From Cladobotryum mycophilum (lineage: Eukaryota > Ascomycota > Sordariomycetes > Hypocreales > Hypocreaceae), in NCBI GenBank assembly GCA_036429605.1, contig CM071589.1:7130001-7194000 (forward strand): DNA of 64,000 bases. Direction: 5' to 3'. Both the position numbers and the translations under genes were made by a program. A model generated the notes under the pieces. It was not told the origin of the DNA, ran no database searches, and worked only from the letters and a program-made list of their open reading frames with translations. Of the stretch, positions 44,795 to 57,154 are shown piece by piece; positions within the stretch are counted from its first letter, which is position 1, and every line of letters begins with the position of its first letter.

Positions 44795-47700
44795 ATGTCG
44801 TCTACTGCTCAACAACATGCGGTTGCAGACCTCAATCGTATCACCGTCCCCGAGGCCTTTGCGTATCACCAGATGCTGGGAGAATACATACACCCCCAAA
44901 AGCGCCACAACAGAGCTCTTGAGGACTATGAATAGTCGGATTACGGAAGCGATTTCGATGGTAATCTCGATAGTAGTAGTGAGGATGATAAAGGGACCAA
45001 CTCCAAACATCATGATGGTAAAGGGAACAACTCCGAACACCACAGCCCTGGTATTGATAGTCACGAAGACGACAGTCAACATGACAACGGGTATTCTGGT
45101 CTTGATACAAGTCAATCAAGCTCAGAGAATCATCATACTGATAAGAATGGAGAACATGGCCAAAGGGGAAGACACCCAGAGAGTGCCACTTAATTCATGA
45201 GGGTTGGATACAAAGGCTCTCTCCTTGCTATTTCTGACTTGCAGCTGGCAAATGCGCCCTCTTACAAGAACGCGGTTCTCCATGATCAGATATGGAAAGC
45301 AGACGCAGACTACGAGCTACAAACAGTTATGAAGTCAGATACGGGATTTCTGTCTCAACTGGCACATTTATGCATCCGGGCTGGAGTGCAACTCTGCGAG
45401 CAAGAGGCATGTCTCAGATTGAAGAATGATATGAGATTCACCGCCCCCAAGTGTGGGTGGGATTCATTTAGAGAATGGGCACTCACCTCCATGTCGTGTC
45501 AAACCAACATGGACCATGCTCAGAAACTTTCCCAGATTGCCTGGACTGTTTCCGGCTGCTGTATGGTTCTTAAGAAATGCGTCGATGACAAGGCCGACCA
45601 GGAACGTTTTGTCCCATTCCTTGATGGCGACGACGGGGAGAACCCTTGCATTGATCTCGTTGAGGTGTCTAATATCATCTACTGGATGGTCAAGATTCAG
45701 TCTCAGATCGGTATCGGGCCAAAACGATTCGGGCATTGGAATCACCAGCTTCTACCCGCAGAGGTGACAATACCGTCCATTGAGGTAGCTGCACAAACCG
45801 TGGAGGATTTGAAGATCTGCAAAAACCGCCTTTGGAATCTCGTCAATATAAGTGATCGCAAACAGAGCGACCTCTCAGACATTGTTTACGCTCTTAAGCG
45901 ACACAAGGCTGTTATTGGCCACGAAGAGCATGAATTCTGTACACCTAGCAAGTGTCAATTGTCTCATATGGACAATACACATGCCAAGCAGTTACACAAG
46001 TGCAATCAGGAAGAGTCTACTGCAGCTCCCGGCATGGAGGCCAAGGGAAGTTCGAAAGATGTTAAAAACCACATGGAGAACACTTTTAAGGGAGGAAGTT
46101 GTATACAGATGGAATTTCCTATCGAGTTGCTTGAGACAGCACTAAAGCTAGGAGAAAGTACTGCTTGGCTGTGTCCTACCACCCAAATCGATTCTTACGT
46201 CCCCCGACTCAGTGCACTAAACAATAGCTATATGGCTATTTCCCACGTTTGGTCTGATGGCACTGGTGTTGGTGTCAAGGCAGCGGGAACAGTCAACTCC
46301 TGTCTATTCGAGTCTTTCGCAGAACTTGCAAAAAAAACTCAACTGCAGCGCCCTTTGGTGGGATGCCATCTCAATCCCCAAGGAGCGCAAGGCTCACAGC
46401 AAAGCATTGAACAAGATGCAAAGCGTTTATGCCAATACCAACTATACAGTTGTCCATGACAGCTATCTACTCAACTTTCCCTGGAAGAATGATAGTGGCC
46501 TATGTCTTGCTCTAGTTCTTTCTGCCTGGTTTACTCGTGGTTGGACTGCTCTAGAGTTGGCCGTATCGAAGAATGTTAAGGTACTGTTTAAAGATCCGAA
46601 CAGTACAATACCGCTTATCAAAGACCTCGATGCTGATATTCTTGCAAAAAGTCCTGTAGTTTCATCCCGAGCCCACTGGTTGGCGACAACAATGATTCAG
46701 TGACTTCGGAAACCCATCGAGAATATTAGAGATCTACTTGCCATTCTATCGGCGCGTAGTACATCCGTAGTTCGAGACCAAACTATCATTACTGCCTTAC
46801 TGGAATTCCAGAGTTCAATTCTAGCGACAGAGAGAGTATCATAGCCACCAAGATCCTCGAATACGTAGGTAAAATTCCCTACTCTTGTCTTTTCCATGGA
46901 AAACCTACCATACATAACCATGGACCATATTCTTGGTGTCCAGCCACTCTTGATGACATGCCTATTAAGACATCATCCTACGCGGATGGCAGGGCAACCT
47001 CAAAGTCACGCGCATTACTAGACATTGATGAGCATGGTGCTGTAGAGGGAGTATGGTATTGCAACTCTTTAGGCAAGGATGATATCAACAAGATAGGGCC
47101 ATACGGGAATGACCTTGCCGCAGTGGTCAAAATCCAAATCGCACTTCGAACCTATCAAAATTGTTTGCTACTGCGAGCCACAATGGATCGAAGAGAACCC
47201 CTAGCTCTGCTTGTGGTGCCTATTAGTGTCGTCAAGTCTGGCCCAGTTCTTAAGTGCCGTTATATCGGTGCCGTAGTTTGGAGCCATGATAAAAAGGATC
47301 ACCGTGGCCACCCCCACAGGCCAGAGCGCAGGATAATCAGGCTCGGGGGAAGTGATGAAGGCACTAAGAGTTGGCGAGGTCGAGACGCCCTGCAAGAAAT
47401 GGAAAAATACATGGATGCCAGTTTCGAGTCTGATGATGGCATTTCAGTCAAAGCCAGCGGTGAAGAGTCTCGTGAACAATCTGACGACGATGATTCCATT
47501 ATGACAGGTAAAGATGAAACCCAGATCACCAGTAGCGTGGGGGACAAACCACTCGTGCGTAGCCAGATACGAAAATGGCTCGAGCAGGCGGGCGTTCAGA
47601 CATACTCTCCACTGCATCTGGTTCAAAGCAAGACACATTCAGATCATCTACAACGCCAAGAGGGAGATGAGCATCTCATTCGCGCCTTACGGTCAAAAAA

Positions 47701-50700
47701 CAAGAATGTTGTCCGATACCTCGTCAAGAATGGAATTGCCCGAGAGGCCAAATCGATTCTAGAAAGCCCCCAATATGGTGGCGTGACTCTCATCGGAGCG
47801 AAAATGTTTGGTGACATTTGTGTCGAGAACACTCAACTCAAGAATGGAATCAAAATGTATAAGCATGTCATCAAATCATATGAGATGGGTACAAATACCG
47901 ATAGGTCCAATCATCTTGACCCAAAAGAACGACTACGGCTTCTACATACCCAGTTCTCGCTTGGGACTGCATATGTTAAGGGCGCAAAGTATGAAAAGGC
48001 GTCAGGAATATTTAGTAATATATTAGCCAAGTGTAAAGAAAGGACGAAACGAAAAGATATGAAACGCGTCAAGGACAGAATTCCCACAACGACAGACTAC
48101 AATAGTATGATGGCAGACCAGGTCGTAGGGAATAGGCTGCCCGATGCACACAAGCAAGATTCTCCGACCACGACCTCAGAGTTAGCCCCTTCTGGAGACC
48201 AAGAGAAGACATCTAGGAAAGCTAGTGTAGTAACCAGGCGAAAGCTAAACGAAAGTGGTACTGGCTTAAGCTCAGCGCCATCGCAGAATTGACGTTGCTC
48301 TATATCTCAAGGTTCGATTTCGAGAATGCAGCTACTACATATGGCAAATCTCTCCGGATATTTAGCGAGCTACCAGAAGACATCGAGGCCTTTGCGGTTT
48401 TGTGGGAAACCCGTCGCAAGAAGCCGTTCCAGACAAAGAGCAAACGCGATGAAAGGGCATCCGAGGTATATCGACGTGCATTGAGGCGATTTGACACCAT
48501 GTTCCGCAAAAATCACACTCTGATATTGATGACGGCTCTAAATCTCGGTGTCAATTACATGAATAGGTTCAAGTTCTCGGAATCTGAACCCTATCTCATT
48601 CGTGCACTCGAAGGCTTCGTGGAAGGTTTTTGTGCCAAACCTCCAGGTAATAACACGGCTTTGTAGCATAGGAGCAGTGATGAACACCCCATCATCGCTT
48701 TGACTCGATACAACATCGGCCTTTTGTTCACCAGCCAGCAGAAGCTGGTGGAGGCAAACGCTCAACTAAGTCATGCAACTTTCATCGCCAGTCTCAACGG
48801 GTTTAATGCTCCTGATAGCATCATGTTCAGGCTATCCGCCGATTGTGCTCTAGGACGGAACTACATGGATGGTCAGGGCCCTGATTATGCAAAAGCGGAA
48901 GGAATCTTTAGCGATGTGTTGCGAGATTCCGAGCCATATGATTTGCGTCGCATCATCTTTGAGGCAACGCTTGGGGGCTTACAAATGAGTTTCAGACAAA
49001 ACAAGCTAAACGAAGCTACTATGCCAGCCGAACAGATTCTTTCAATATTAAAAACCAAGGCAACGTTGGGACCAGATCAACCCGATGTCGATGCGTGCGA
49101 GGCCATGTTGTTCTTAGCTGCCACGGATGAGAGACAAAACAGGCTCCCTGACGCTGAAAAACGGCTAGAAGAAACACTAGCACAACTTCTGTATCTGGAG
49201 GGGAATCGAAGTCCACTGAGAGTATGGGCATTTATCATGACAGAACGCTCAGAGTTTTCTGGAGGCTCGGGAAGCTATATCTATCACAGAGGAAGTTTGA
49301 CAAAGCTGAGGAAATATGCAGCAGGGCATACCAAGGGTACGTGAAGATATTGGGGCCAGATGACATATCGACAGCAAATATAGCCCAGACCCTTGGCGCG
49401 ATACATCTCGAGAAAGGTGCCCTCGCCAAGGCCGAGGACATGTATTCCAAAGCTTTTGACATATTGTACAAGCGGTCCCACAAGAAGATGGTGGAGATGA
49501 AGTTGCCCAAAGTAACAGATTTGGATACTTTCCTAGCTGCTATGGACCTTGGCAATGCCCGCTTCATGATACCAAGCCGGGAGAGCAAATTAGAAGCCGT
49601 GCAATCTTACCAGTTTGCTGTTGAAGGGTTCTCTTCAAACACCAGCAATGGACTCGAACTGCATTTATATGGTAGGCACCAGGCGAACAGAGACACTTCT
49701 CCAATCTGTCCTATGCGCCTACGACACCGAACCAAAACTTGCACCCGGACACCGGAAGAGAATACGTATCATGGACAATCTAATTGAGTATTACAATAAA
49801 ACGGGGAAAGGTGCTGATTTGAGAGCCATGGAAGAACAAAAATGGAGGGAGCTGAAGGACGCTTATGGGGTCGACCAAGCATCCATGATCATGGACATAA
49901 CACATCTCAAACACGTCAACTATGAGCATCATGACGACACTACCGGTGACTGTCCCGATGGCCATAGTGTCGATGGCCGTAAAGGTGACAATTTGAACCA
50001 TGAAGATGTAAATATGGGGGGCTGTGACGACGAAACCAAGAAGCCCGACGACGAGCCAGTGCCTGAGACCAAAGTAAATCCAGTCGATCAGACGCAAGAA
50101 AAGCCCGTTGGCGAGGAGCTTGATGACGTAAATGACTTCAAAGAGGCGCAGCATCAAGCGGCGGGTACTCAGATCACGCCTCAGCAAGAGCTGCCAGTTC
50201 AACCAAACCATGGGGAGCAACTGCAAAACAAGCAGCAGCGGGAAGCACAGGATACAGGGGAGCAGCATCAGCAGATACAAGCCCACAGAGCCCAGCCTAC
50301 AGGAACACCACGAGTAGACTATGACGTGAAACATCAAACCCAATACCAAAGCACACCTCAAGGCACTCCCCAACCTCAGCACCAAAGCGCTCCTCAATCC
50401 CAGCATCAAAGAACACCTCAACCTCGATACCAAGACACCCTCCCCCACCTCATCAAAGCGCTCCACAGACTCGGTATCCAGCCAAGCCTCAAACTGACCA
50501 AAGCACGCCTCAACCCCAGTACCAAAGCATCCCCCAGCCTCAGCACCAAAGCTCTTCTCAAGCCCAACAACAGAGTACGCCTCAGCCCCAGTATTAAACC
50601 GCCCTACAAACTCACCAAAGCACCTCACAAACCCGTTACCAAAATGTTCCATCCCAATAATTACCAAAATACCCCTCAAACTCATCAAAACGCCCATCAA

Positions 50701-51574
50701 GCTCAATACCACACTACTCCCCAACCGCAGTACCAGAGCACCCCTCAAGTACAGTACCAAAATGCTCCCCAAACTCCAAACTAAAATAGCCCCACCTTCA
50801 ATGCGAAGCATCACAGTATCAAGGACAGGATAATGGGACACAATAACAAATGTATCGGCGTAGCCCCAGCCGGTAAAGTATGGAAGTCCACAAATCCAAG
50901 GTCCTCCCTCTCCTCTTTCTGCACTTCAGCATGTCATGCAAGAAAAAGGAGTATATCTATTGATCAGTAATGGGTTCAATGCGCAAGGTCAAGACTGCAT
51001 CAACCAAGGGCGAAGTGCATTGCACGGGGCATCACAGATTGGATTCATAGAGTCAGTCGCGTATCTGTTGACCCATGTCAACACATTGGATGCCCAAAGG
51101 GTTACCGCGCTGCACCTCGCCTCCATCAAGAACCGAGCAGCAACTGTCGCGATGCTGGCAGAGGCTGGTGCAGATCTCAACGCGGCAGCTCTGTGGGAAG
51201 ATCGACGCTTCATTTAGCCACATCGGCAGGATGCATACATGCCATAGCGGTACTTCTCGACCGAGGCACTGATATCAATGCCATGGACAAATGGGGTTGC
51301 ACTCTGTTGCATCTCGCGGCCTACAACGGTCAGGGACAGGCTGTGGAACTTCTTGTGAGGTACGGCGCTCGTCTGGATATACAATGTGAGACTGGTGACA
51401 CCGCTGCATTATGCTATCGAGCAAGGTCATCAACCCATCGCAGCATATCTAAACAATACTAGAACGAACACGAACGCCAGAAATTCCGGTACGACAGACC
51501 TTGGGACTGCTCTCGGCGAAACGCTGGCATGTGTTGTCAATTTCGTGGGGACTCTAGGAGGGGCCCTTCGATAG
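44795..51574 (+). pseudogene. Large HET / TPR / Q-P-rich / ankyrin protein, decayed
   Basis: A 6.8-kb relic of a heterokaryon-incompatibility-type gene. Order: an acidic His/Asp-rich N-terminus; a helical region; a HET domain (AISHVWSDGTG, then ALWWDAISIPKERKAHSKAL, and LALVLSAWFTRGWTALEL, about 46220-46570); a long helical region with TPR-like repeats (47900-49600, for example LRVFWRLGKLYLSQRKFDKAE); a degenerate Q/P-rich repeat tract (about 50300-50790); and ankyrin-like repeats (50990-51440: GRSALHGASQIGFIESVAYL, GRSTLHLATSAGCIHAIAVL, GCTLLHLAAYNGQGQAVELL). Lesions with homology continuing on both sides: TAG 44933, TAA 45191, an extra A in the A8 run 46330-46337, TGA 46701, a frame change near 48230, TAG 48664 and further frame changes near 49215, 49670, 50440, 51190 and 51390. 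No intron set repairs this. The stops fit CAG, CAA and CGA as ancestors. Confidence 0.82.
50300..50790 (+). repeat. Degenerate minisatellite encoding Q/P-rich repeats
   Basis: Repeated units of about 24 bp (variants of CCTCAACCCCAGTACCAAAG) encode phrases such as PQPQYQSTPQ and PQHQSAPQ. In the middle (about 50440-50640) the same peptide pattern continues in another frame with TAA where CAA is expected. It lies in the linker before the ankyrin repeats of the HET-type pseudogene. Confidence 0.75.
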
Positions 51575-52930
51575 TCCTCCACCGGCATGTAAGGTAGCCA
51601 GGTTAGCCATGGATTGGATCAAGATTCAATGCAACAAGTCAATTTACATATTGCGATTTTGAGAAAGTATAAGAACTCAGAACACAGCCTACACAACCCA
51701 GTTTGAAGATTTCTGAACAATAAAGCGAATTAGATCAGGCCAGTCAAGTTTTTGCAATTTTCACAAATCTTCTCCAATGCTTGACATCATACCATTAACC
51801 TACAGGTATATTATGACAATCCTTAGATAATTCTCATACCCTGAAGCTTAGCACTTTAACATTCAGCTGAGTATGAGCTTGTGGGGTCATTGCCAGAATG
51901 ATTTAAAATGATTACATGTAGAATATCTTGTCACTCGATGGGATTTTACGCCTCTATTAATCAGTATAGGTTAGGTGTTTCTTCGCTAGCCTTGATGGCC
52001 GAAATGACAGAAATAGCTATCTATCATGGATTGAGGTTATTACTGCTGCTCCCAAATTAGAAATTTAATAAAATAAAAATAAAATACATATAGACATAGA
52101 ATAACGCAGGTGAATTATTCAGGAAGAAGAAAAAAACCACTGGGCACAACGTGGGCATCATGCATACAATACCACTACACCGCGCGTGTCCTCCTGTCAA
52201 AGATAACGCAAGCACCCTCGCTACATCCAAGCATGGTGACGCATGGGGTAAACATCCTCCGGCAGAGGGAGCCGGTCGCACGTTAAATTACAGGCCAAAG
52301 AGCCCTTGTATCGGCTGACTTGTCTCTTGATCCTTGGAGCCTGGCCGAGCTTCTTGTCAGCGCGTTGCGTTGCGTTGGCTTCTGGCATCGCTTATCTCTG
52401 GTCGGAAATGGGGCACAAAGCTGTCTTGTCTCAGGCTCGGCGATGGGTGATCAGCAGAAAATAATACGAAATTAGGCGTCATGGAGGAGGAGGGAGGAGG
52501 GGATCATGGACCCTTTGGTCAGTGACGTTGGCCCTTGTCATGCTGGTCCCTTGAGCCATTCAGCTCGGATCTGTTCTGGCCTGGTGATGCCCTCGCGCCT
52601 CGGTTGTTGGCAACATCCCTCTGGTCCTGCCCTGCCATCCATGGTTTTGTATGGATCAACAACCTTGGTCACGGATGGGGCGTCATGCACGCTCGGGGCC
52701 GACCGATACGATACCCCAACATCGTGACCAGGTTTCTTTTTCTTTCTTGGCTCGAATGCCGCGTCACATACTTGTATTAGTACATGATTCAATACTCCTT
52801 TCATCTGCTTTTCCCAGAGATTGCCTTCACCGCGGTAAAGAAATCTTGTTCCACAGAGAGACCAAGAGAGGAGATGCGCCGGTAGCAGGATTACCTACCT
52901 ACCCATCCATCCGCTATTATCTCGGAGTGA

Positions 52931-52960
52931 GCACAGCACAGCACAGCACAGCACAGCACA
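52931..52960. repeat. GCACA pentanucleotide microsatellite, six copies
   Basis: Six perfect head-to-tail GCACA units in non-coding DNA. Confidence 0.9.
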
Positions 52961-54690
52961 GGCACACAGACGTTCTCAAGCGTCAAGGCAATTTGCGCCA
53001 AGGAAGAATTAGACTCTTTAGCAAATCGGTAGGCGTGCAACTGTCGGTACAACAAATACGACCCAAGATATGCACTGAATGGCATCTATACTCTAGATTT
53101 GGGAGATGCTCCAGATGGAAGATTTCCCTATGGGGAATTAACCTCCCGTGCCAAGAAAAAGATCCAGCCAGCCCTTTAAGACATTTTGACGAGATGCAAC
53201 GGAACGAAGAAGACAAGGTTATCTATCTCTATCAGTCCACCAAGGCATGTATGTAGGTATCAGTCATTATTGCATTCCGAACCCGTGGGCGGGCGGGCTG
53301 ACAGGTGGGATGGATGAACACAAAAGCGACAACGGTAGATGAATGGAACGGCGACATTGATGAATGTTTTGGAAGAGTCAAGTCAGCGGGGACCGAGACC
53401 CGCAAACGGAGAAGATGTACAAAAGTGGGAATGATGCGGAGTCATTCCTCCCTTTGATCCATTCAGACAACGAGTTGAGACTGCTGATCCTTGTCCGACA
53501 TGTTGGTCGCGGCGAAACTCCAAGACAGAAATGAAACATTCAGATGCTACGTTGACTGGGATTCGGCATCGCTATCAAGTGACAAAAGTCTGAGTAATGG
53601 GGAAGCTGCATGAAGCAAAGCTCTGGGCAATCTGATACAGAAACAAATCTAAAGGACTTGGCAAGGTGCAAAGAGTTTCCGAATGTGAGCATAAGAGCCG
53701 TGTTGGACAGCATAGGCCGAGAAAAAGACAAACCTCGGACTTTGTAAAGGAGACAACAACGAGAGAACAAAAAAACAACGGCCATGCCGTGTTAGCTTCG
53801 GCGAACTAATACATGTAGGTACACGGGCGTTGGATTGGTTTGCCCTTTTGCCCTCTTTCTTCCAAATTGCGGAACCCCCGCTCCGTTCTCGTCCGTCCAG
53901 GCAACCTTCTAGAAGGCGAGTGGAAATGATCTTCGCGACGGTAGCGGGCTGGTGTGGCGATACTAGGATGGATGGGGCTTAGATGGAGGATGGTCCTGGG
54001 GTACTTTTGATCAGGGGTCGGGACTGGATTTATCTTGGCAGACTGACTTGGACTTGGCCTTGTCGGGTTTGTGAAGATGGTGGCTTGATTTGGAGGGATG
54101 AATGGTGGCGGTGGTAAGTGGTGTGGTGGTGTCTGTGTTGGTGATGGCTGGATGCGGGTCATGGATGGATGAGGAGAAGTGGGCAAGAGGATGAATCGCC
54201 TTGCACAGTTGAGAGATTATCGGGTACTGTATACATGAATATTCACACTTGCCAAGATACAGCAGCTCGTACGTCCTGTCCTTGTAACAGCTGAAAGGGC
54301 TGGATTGGATTGGATACAGCGGCTCGGGCCCTGGCCATTTAGCAGTCGCAGGCAGTCTGTCCCGGGAGACCTGGAGCAAGGAAACCATGAAATGGAGGCA
54401 ACCCCCTCCCCTGAGAGGCGCTGGGAGGCCCCGGAGGAGGCTTGTAAACGAGGCGCCACTGACCTTCTGTAACTGGACGAGAGCAGCCCTGGATGTGTAT
54501 GTGGCTTCACACGCCGTCATTCATTAGGGCTCTGTCGGCACTGAGTGCCGGGGATGGTGTGGTGTTGTTTGTGTGTGGCCAGCGAATGTGCCTCTAAGAA
54601 AAAAATGTTCCGGTAAAATTTGCAATTATCCAACGTTTGACCAACATCATCCCTTCAGTTGAAGGAATCTGCTTTCATCGACAACACAAA

Positions 54691-54713
54691 GAGAGAGAGA
54701 GAGAGAGAGAGAG
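54691..54713. repeat. GA dinucleotide microsatellite
   Basis: Eleven to twelve perfect GA units in non-coding DNA. Confidence 0.9.
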
Positions 54714-57154
54714 TCTGGGCCTTTGACTTGTGTCTCGCACGGGCAGGCTGACCTTGAACGACCTCGACGCAGATTTCTTTTAATCTTATTTTTAAAATCC
54801 CAACTACCTTTTCCAGTTTAAACCGGGCGAAACCCAAACATGGAATACTACCCCGGAATAAGGGTATCCATGTCGTAAGTGCGTACCAAAAACAAACAGG
54901 CAAAATAAATCCACGAGGGGGCGAGGCATTTTCCCTTGCGACGCTTGACACATCGAAAAAGGTCGTGGGGCCCTCCCTCTCCCCATCCTTGTAGTAGTGG
55001 GTTAGGTTCCATCATCTGTGTGTGTGTGCGTGCTTTTCTTTTCTTACTGGCTGAATCGTCGTCCAGGCAAGGAAATACTTGTAAGTACTAATACGCCCGC
55101 CGCGGTTGGGAAGAAGAAGAGAAGAAAAAGAGACCCCACTGCTGTTGCTACGGAGCTCACCGAGACAATCACCATCGCTGCCAATGACGCTGACTGGGGG
55201 TGTGGGCGGCCATGTCCCCATGCCCTGGCAAGCCTGGCTCGTTTGTTTGTGTGGCCAAAAAGAAGAAATCCCTTGGGATGGATGGCATAGGCTAAGATGG
55301 ATCTGTGGTGTCAACAGACCCACCAAATTACCCTCACAAAACTGCGCAGACACTGATGAATCTATGATGACGACTGGGGGGTCGCCTATTATTGGGGTCA
55401 TGGAACGGGCAAATGCCCTAATCAAGGTATGTTTTCGTTTTTGTTTGTTGGTTTCCCCCCAATCTTCGCTTCTTCTCCCCCTCTCCTGTATCTGCTACTT
55501 GAACCTAGATAAACAAGATTTTGCGGAGTAATACGGAGAAGTAGATTTCCATCTCATAATAGAATGTCATAGTCTCTTTGCGGGGAGCGAGGATCCGGAT
55601 TGTTGATTCTTGTCTGGGGTATCGTTATCACTTGGGGAGGGGAGGATCCAGACCACCATCACCATCCTTCATTTCGCCCATCGTTCGTTCGATGTGCACA
55701 CATTACATTACACACATTGATGAACAAGGTTTTTGGCTGTGTTGGGTATAGCCCTGTTCCTTTTTATTTTATTTATGTTGCATGCACCGCATATGATCAT
55801 ATGCTTGCCTTGCCTTGTTTACACGTGTGGTTCCCCCTCCCAAAAAGCAAGGGTTGAAGAAAGAAGTAGTAGAAGCTTGGAAGGGGAACTCTTTTGCATG
55901 AATGTATGCATGCATTAATTCGCACTACTACGGAATACTACGTAGCACTAGAGCTGTTTCCGACAGAGAGGTACGAGAAAGAGGAAGAGGGAAAGAAAAG
56001 AAGAAAAAAACAAGAGGTGACCCATGCACACACACACATTTCTCTCGTACGAGAGATGATCCTCCTCCCTCTGGAAGGCTTGCTTCTTTTGTGTCTCACC
56101 AAATCAAGTCCCGCTTCTCTTCCCGCCGAGCCGGGGCTCTTATCTTTTGAAGGCAAAAAAAAAGAAGAAAGAGAGCGTGTGAGCGAGGGAGAGAAGTGGG
56201 ATGATGGCCCATGCTTTTCGTCCGTTCAGGCAAGACAAGAGGCAGCACAGGGCAAATGATGAAAAGAAATAAAAAAACAAACAAGCGGCCAACCGAATCC
56301 GTCTGATTCCGTATTGACCACTCCTTGATTGGCATTGATACGAACGAACAAACCCGCACGCGGCGGCGTTGGCCTGCCTCGGGTGTGTCTCGCCGCCTTG
56401 GGTCCAAGCCTCCCTCTCTGTCTCCGTCTGTCTTGTCTGCCTCTCACTCTCTCACTCTTCCTATGGATGCATGCCCGGCCACCCCGGCCCACTTAGATTG
56501 TGTTGTATGCGTCGTAGTGTGCTTCTTGATTCTGATGCTCGCATGCTGCCCTCCCCCAGAATAAGGTCCATGCATGCATGCATGGATGACCATGCTCTTC
56601 GGCCCTTTGGGTAGCATAGAAGACGGCGATGAAAAAAGAAGGGCTCCATAATGGCTGCTAGGACTTACCACTTACTGCATACGTCTGTCTCTACGTATAC
56701 TTATCGAACAAGAAACTCAGATAGGTCAAAAGTTTAAATACGTGTTGGCGATCCTCCTCGTTTTAAACTTCCTGCTCGCCTTCTCTTTCGTCTTCGTCCC
56801 TCCTCCTCCTCCTCTCTCTCCATCTTTCTCTTCTCTCCCTCCACCACACACTTATTCCTCCCCTCCCCGGCGCTTCCCCAGGTTGCCACCAAACTCCAAG
56901 GACTCTCTCTCCCACACTCTTCTACTCATCATATACTTCCAACCTCACTTTAACCTCTTGTTCGGTGTTTTTTTTTCTGGCCCTGGCTGGCACGCTCTTG
57001 GACACGAGTATATAACAGTGCGCGGTCCTTCTTGCCTACACGATACCCACGGAAACCTGTTTTTTTGTAACGATTTTCGATCTGATACCCGGAACACACA
57101 CCCCATAACTACGTTCTCCATCATCAGTACATCAATCACATCCGCTTTTCCATA

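Larger units (their letters stand above)
51575..57154. other. Long gene-free region with microsatellites
   Basis: About 5.6 kb in which I find no supportable gene. The first 700 bp are AT-rich. The rest has many homopolymers and simple repeats, including GCACA and GA tracts. The ORF at 52651-53256 (201 codons) runs through the GCACA repeat and has no domain. The last several hundred bases, strongly pyrimidine-rich (about 56750-56900), are probably promoter and long leader of the transporter at 57155. Confidence 0.45.

Noticed and set aside
49780..50841. 353-codon open frame on the minus strand
   Set aside because: Antisense of the TPR and Q/P-rich part of the HET-type pseudogene; Leu/Val-rich output comes from CAA/CAG repeats read backwards.
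52651..53256. 201-codon open frame on the plus strand
   Set aside because: Passes through a GCACA microsatellite, has no domain and an unnatural composition.
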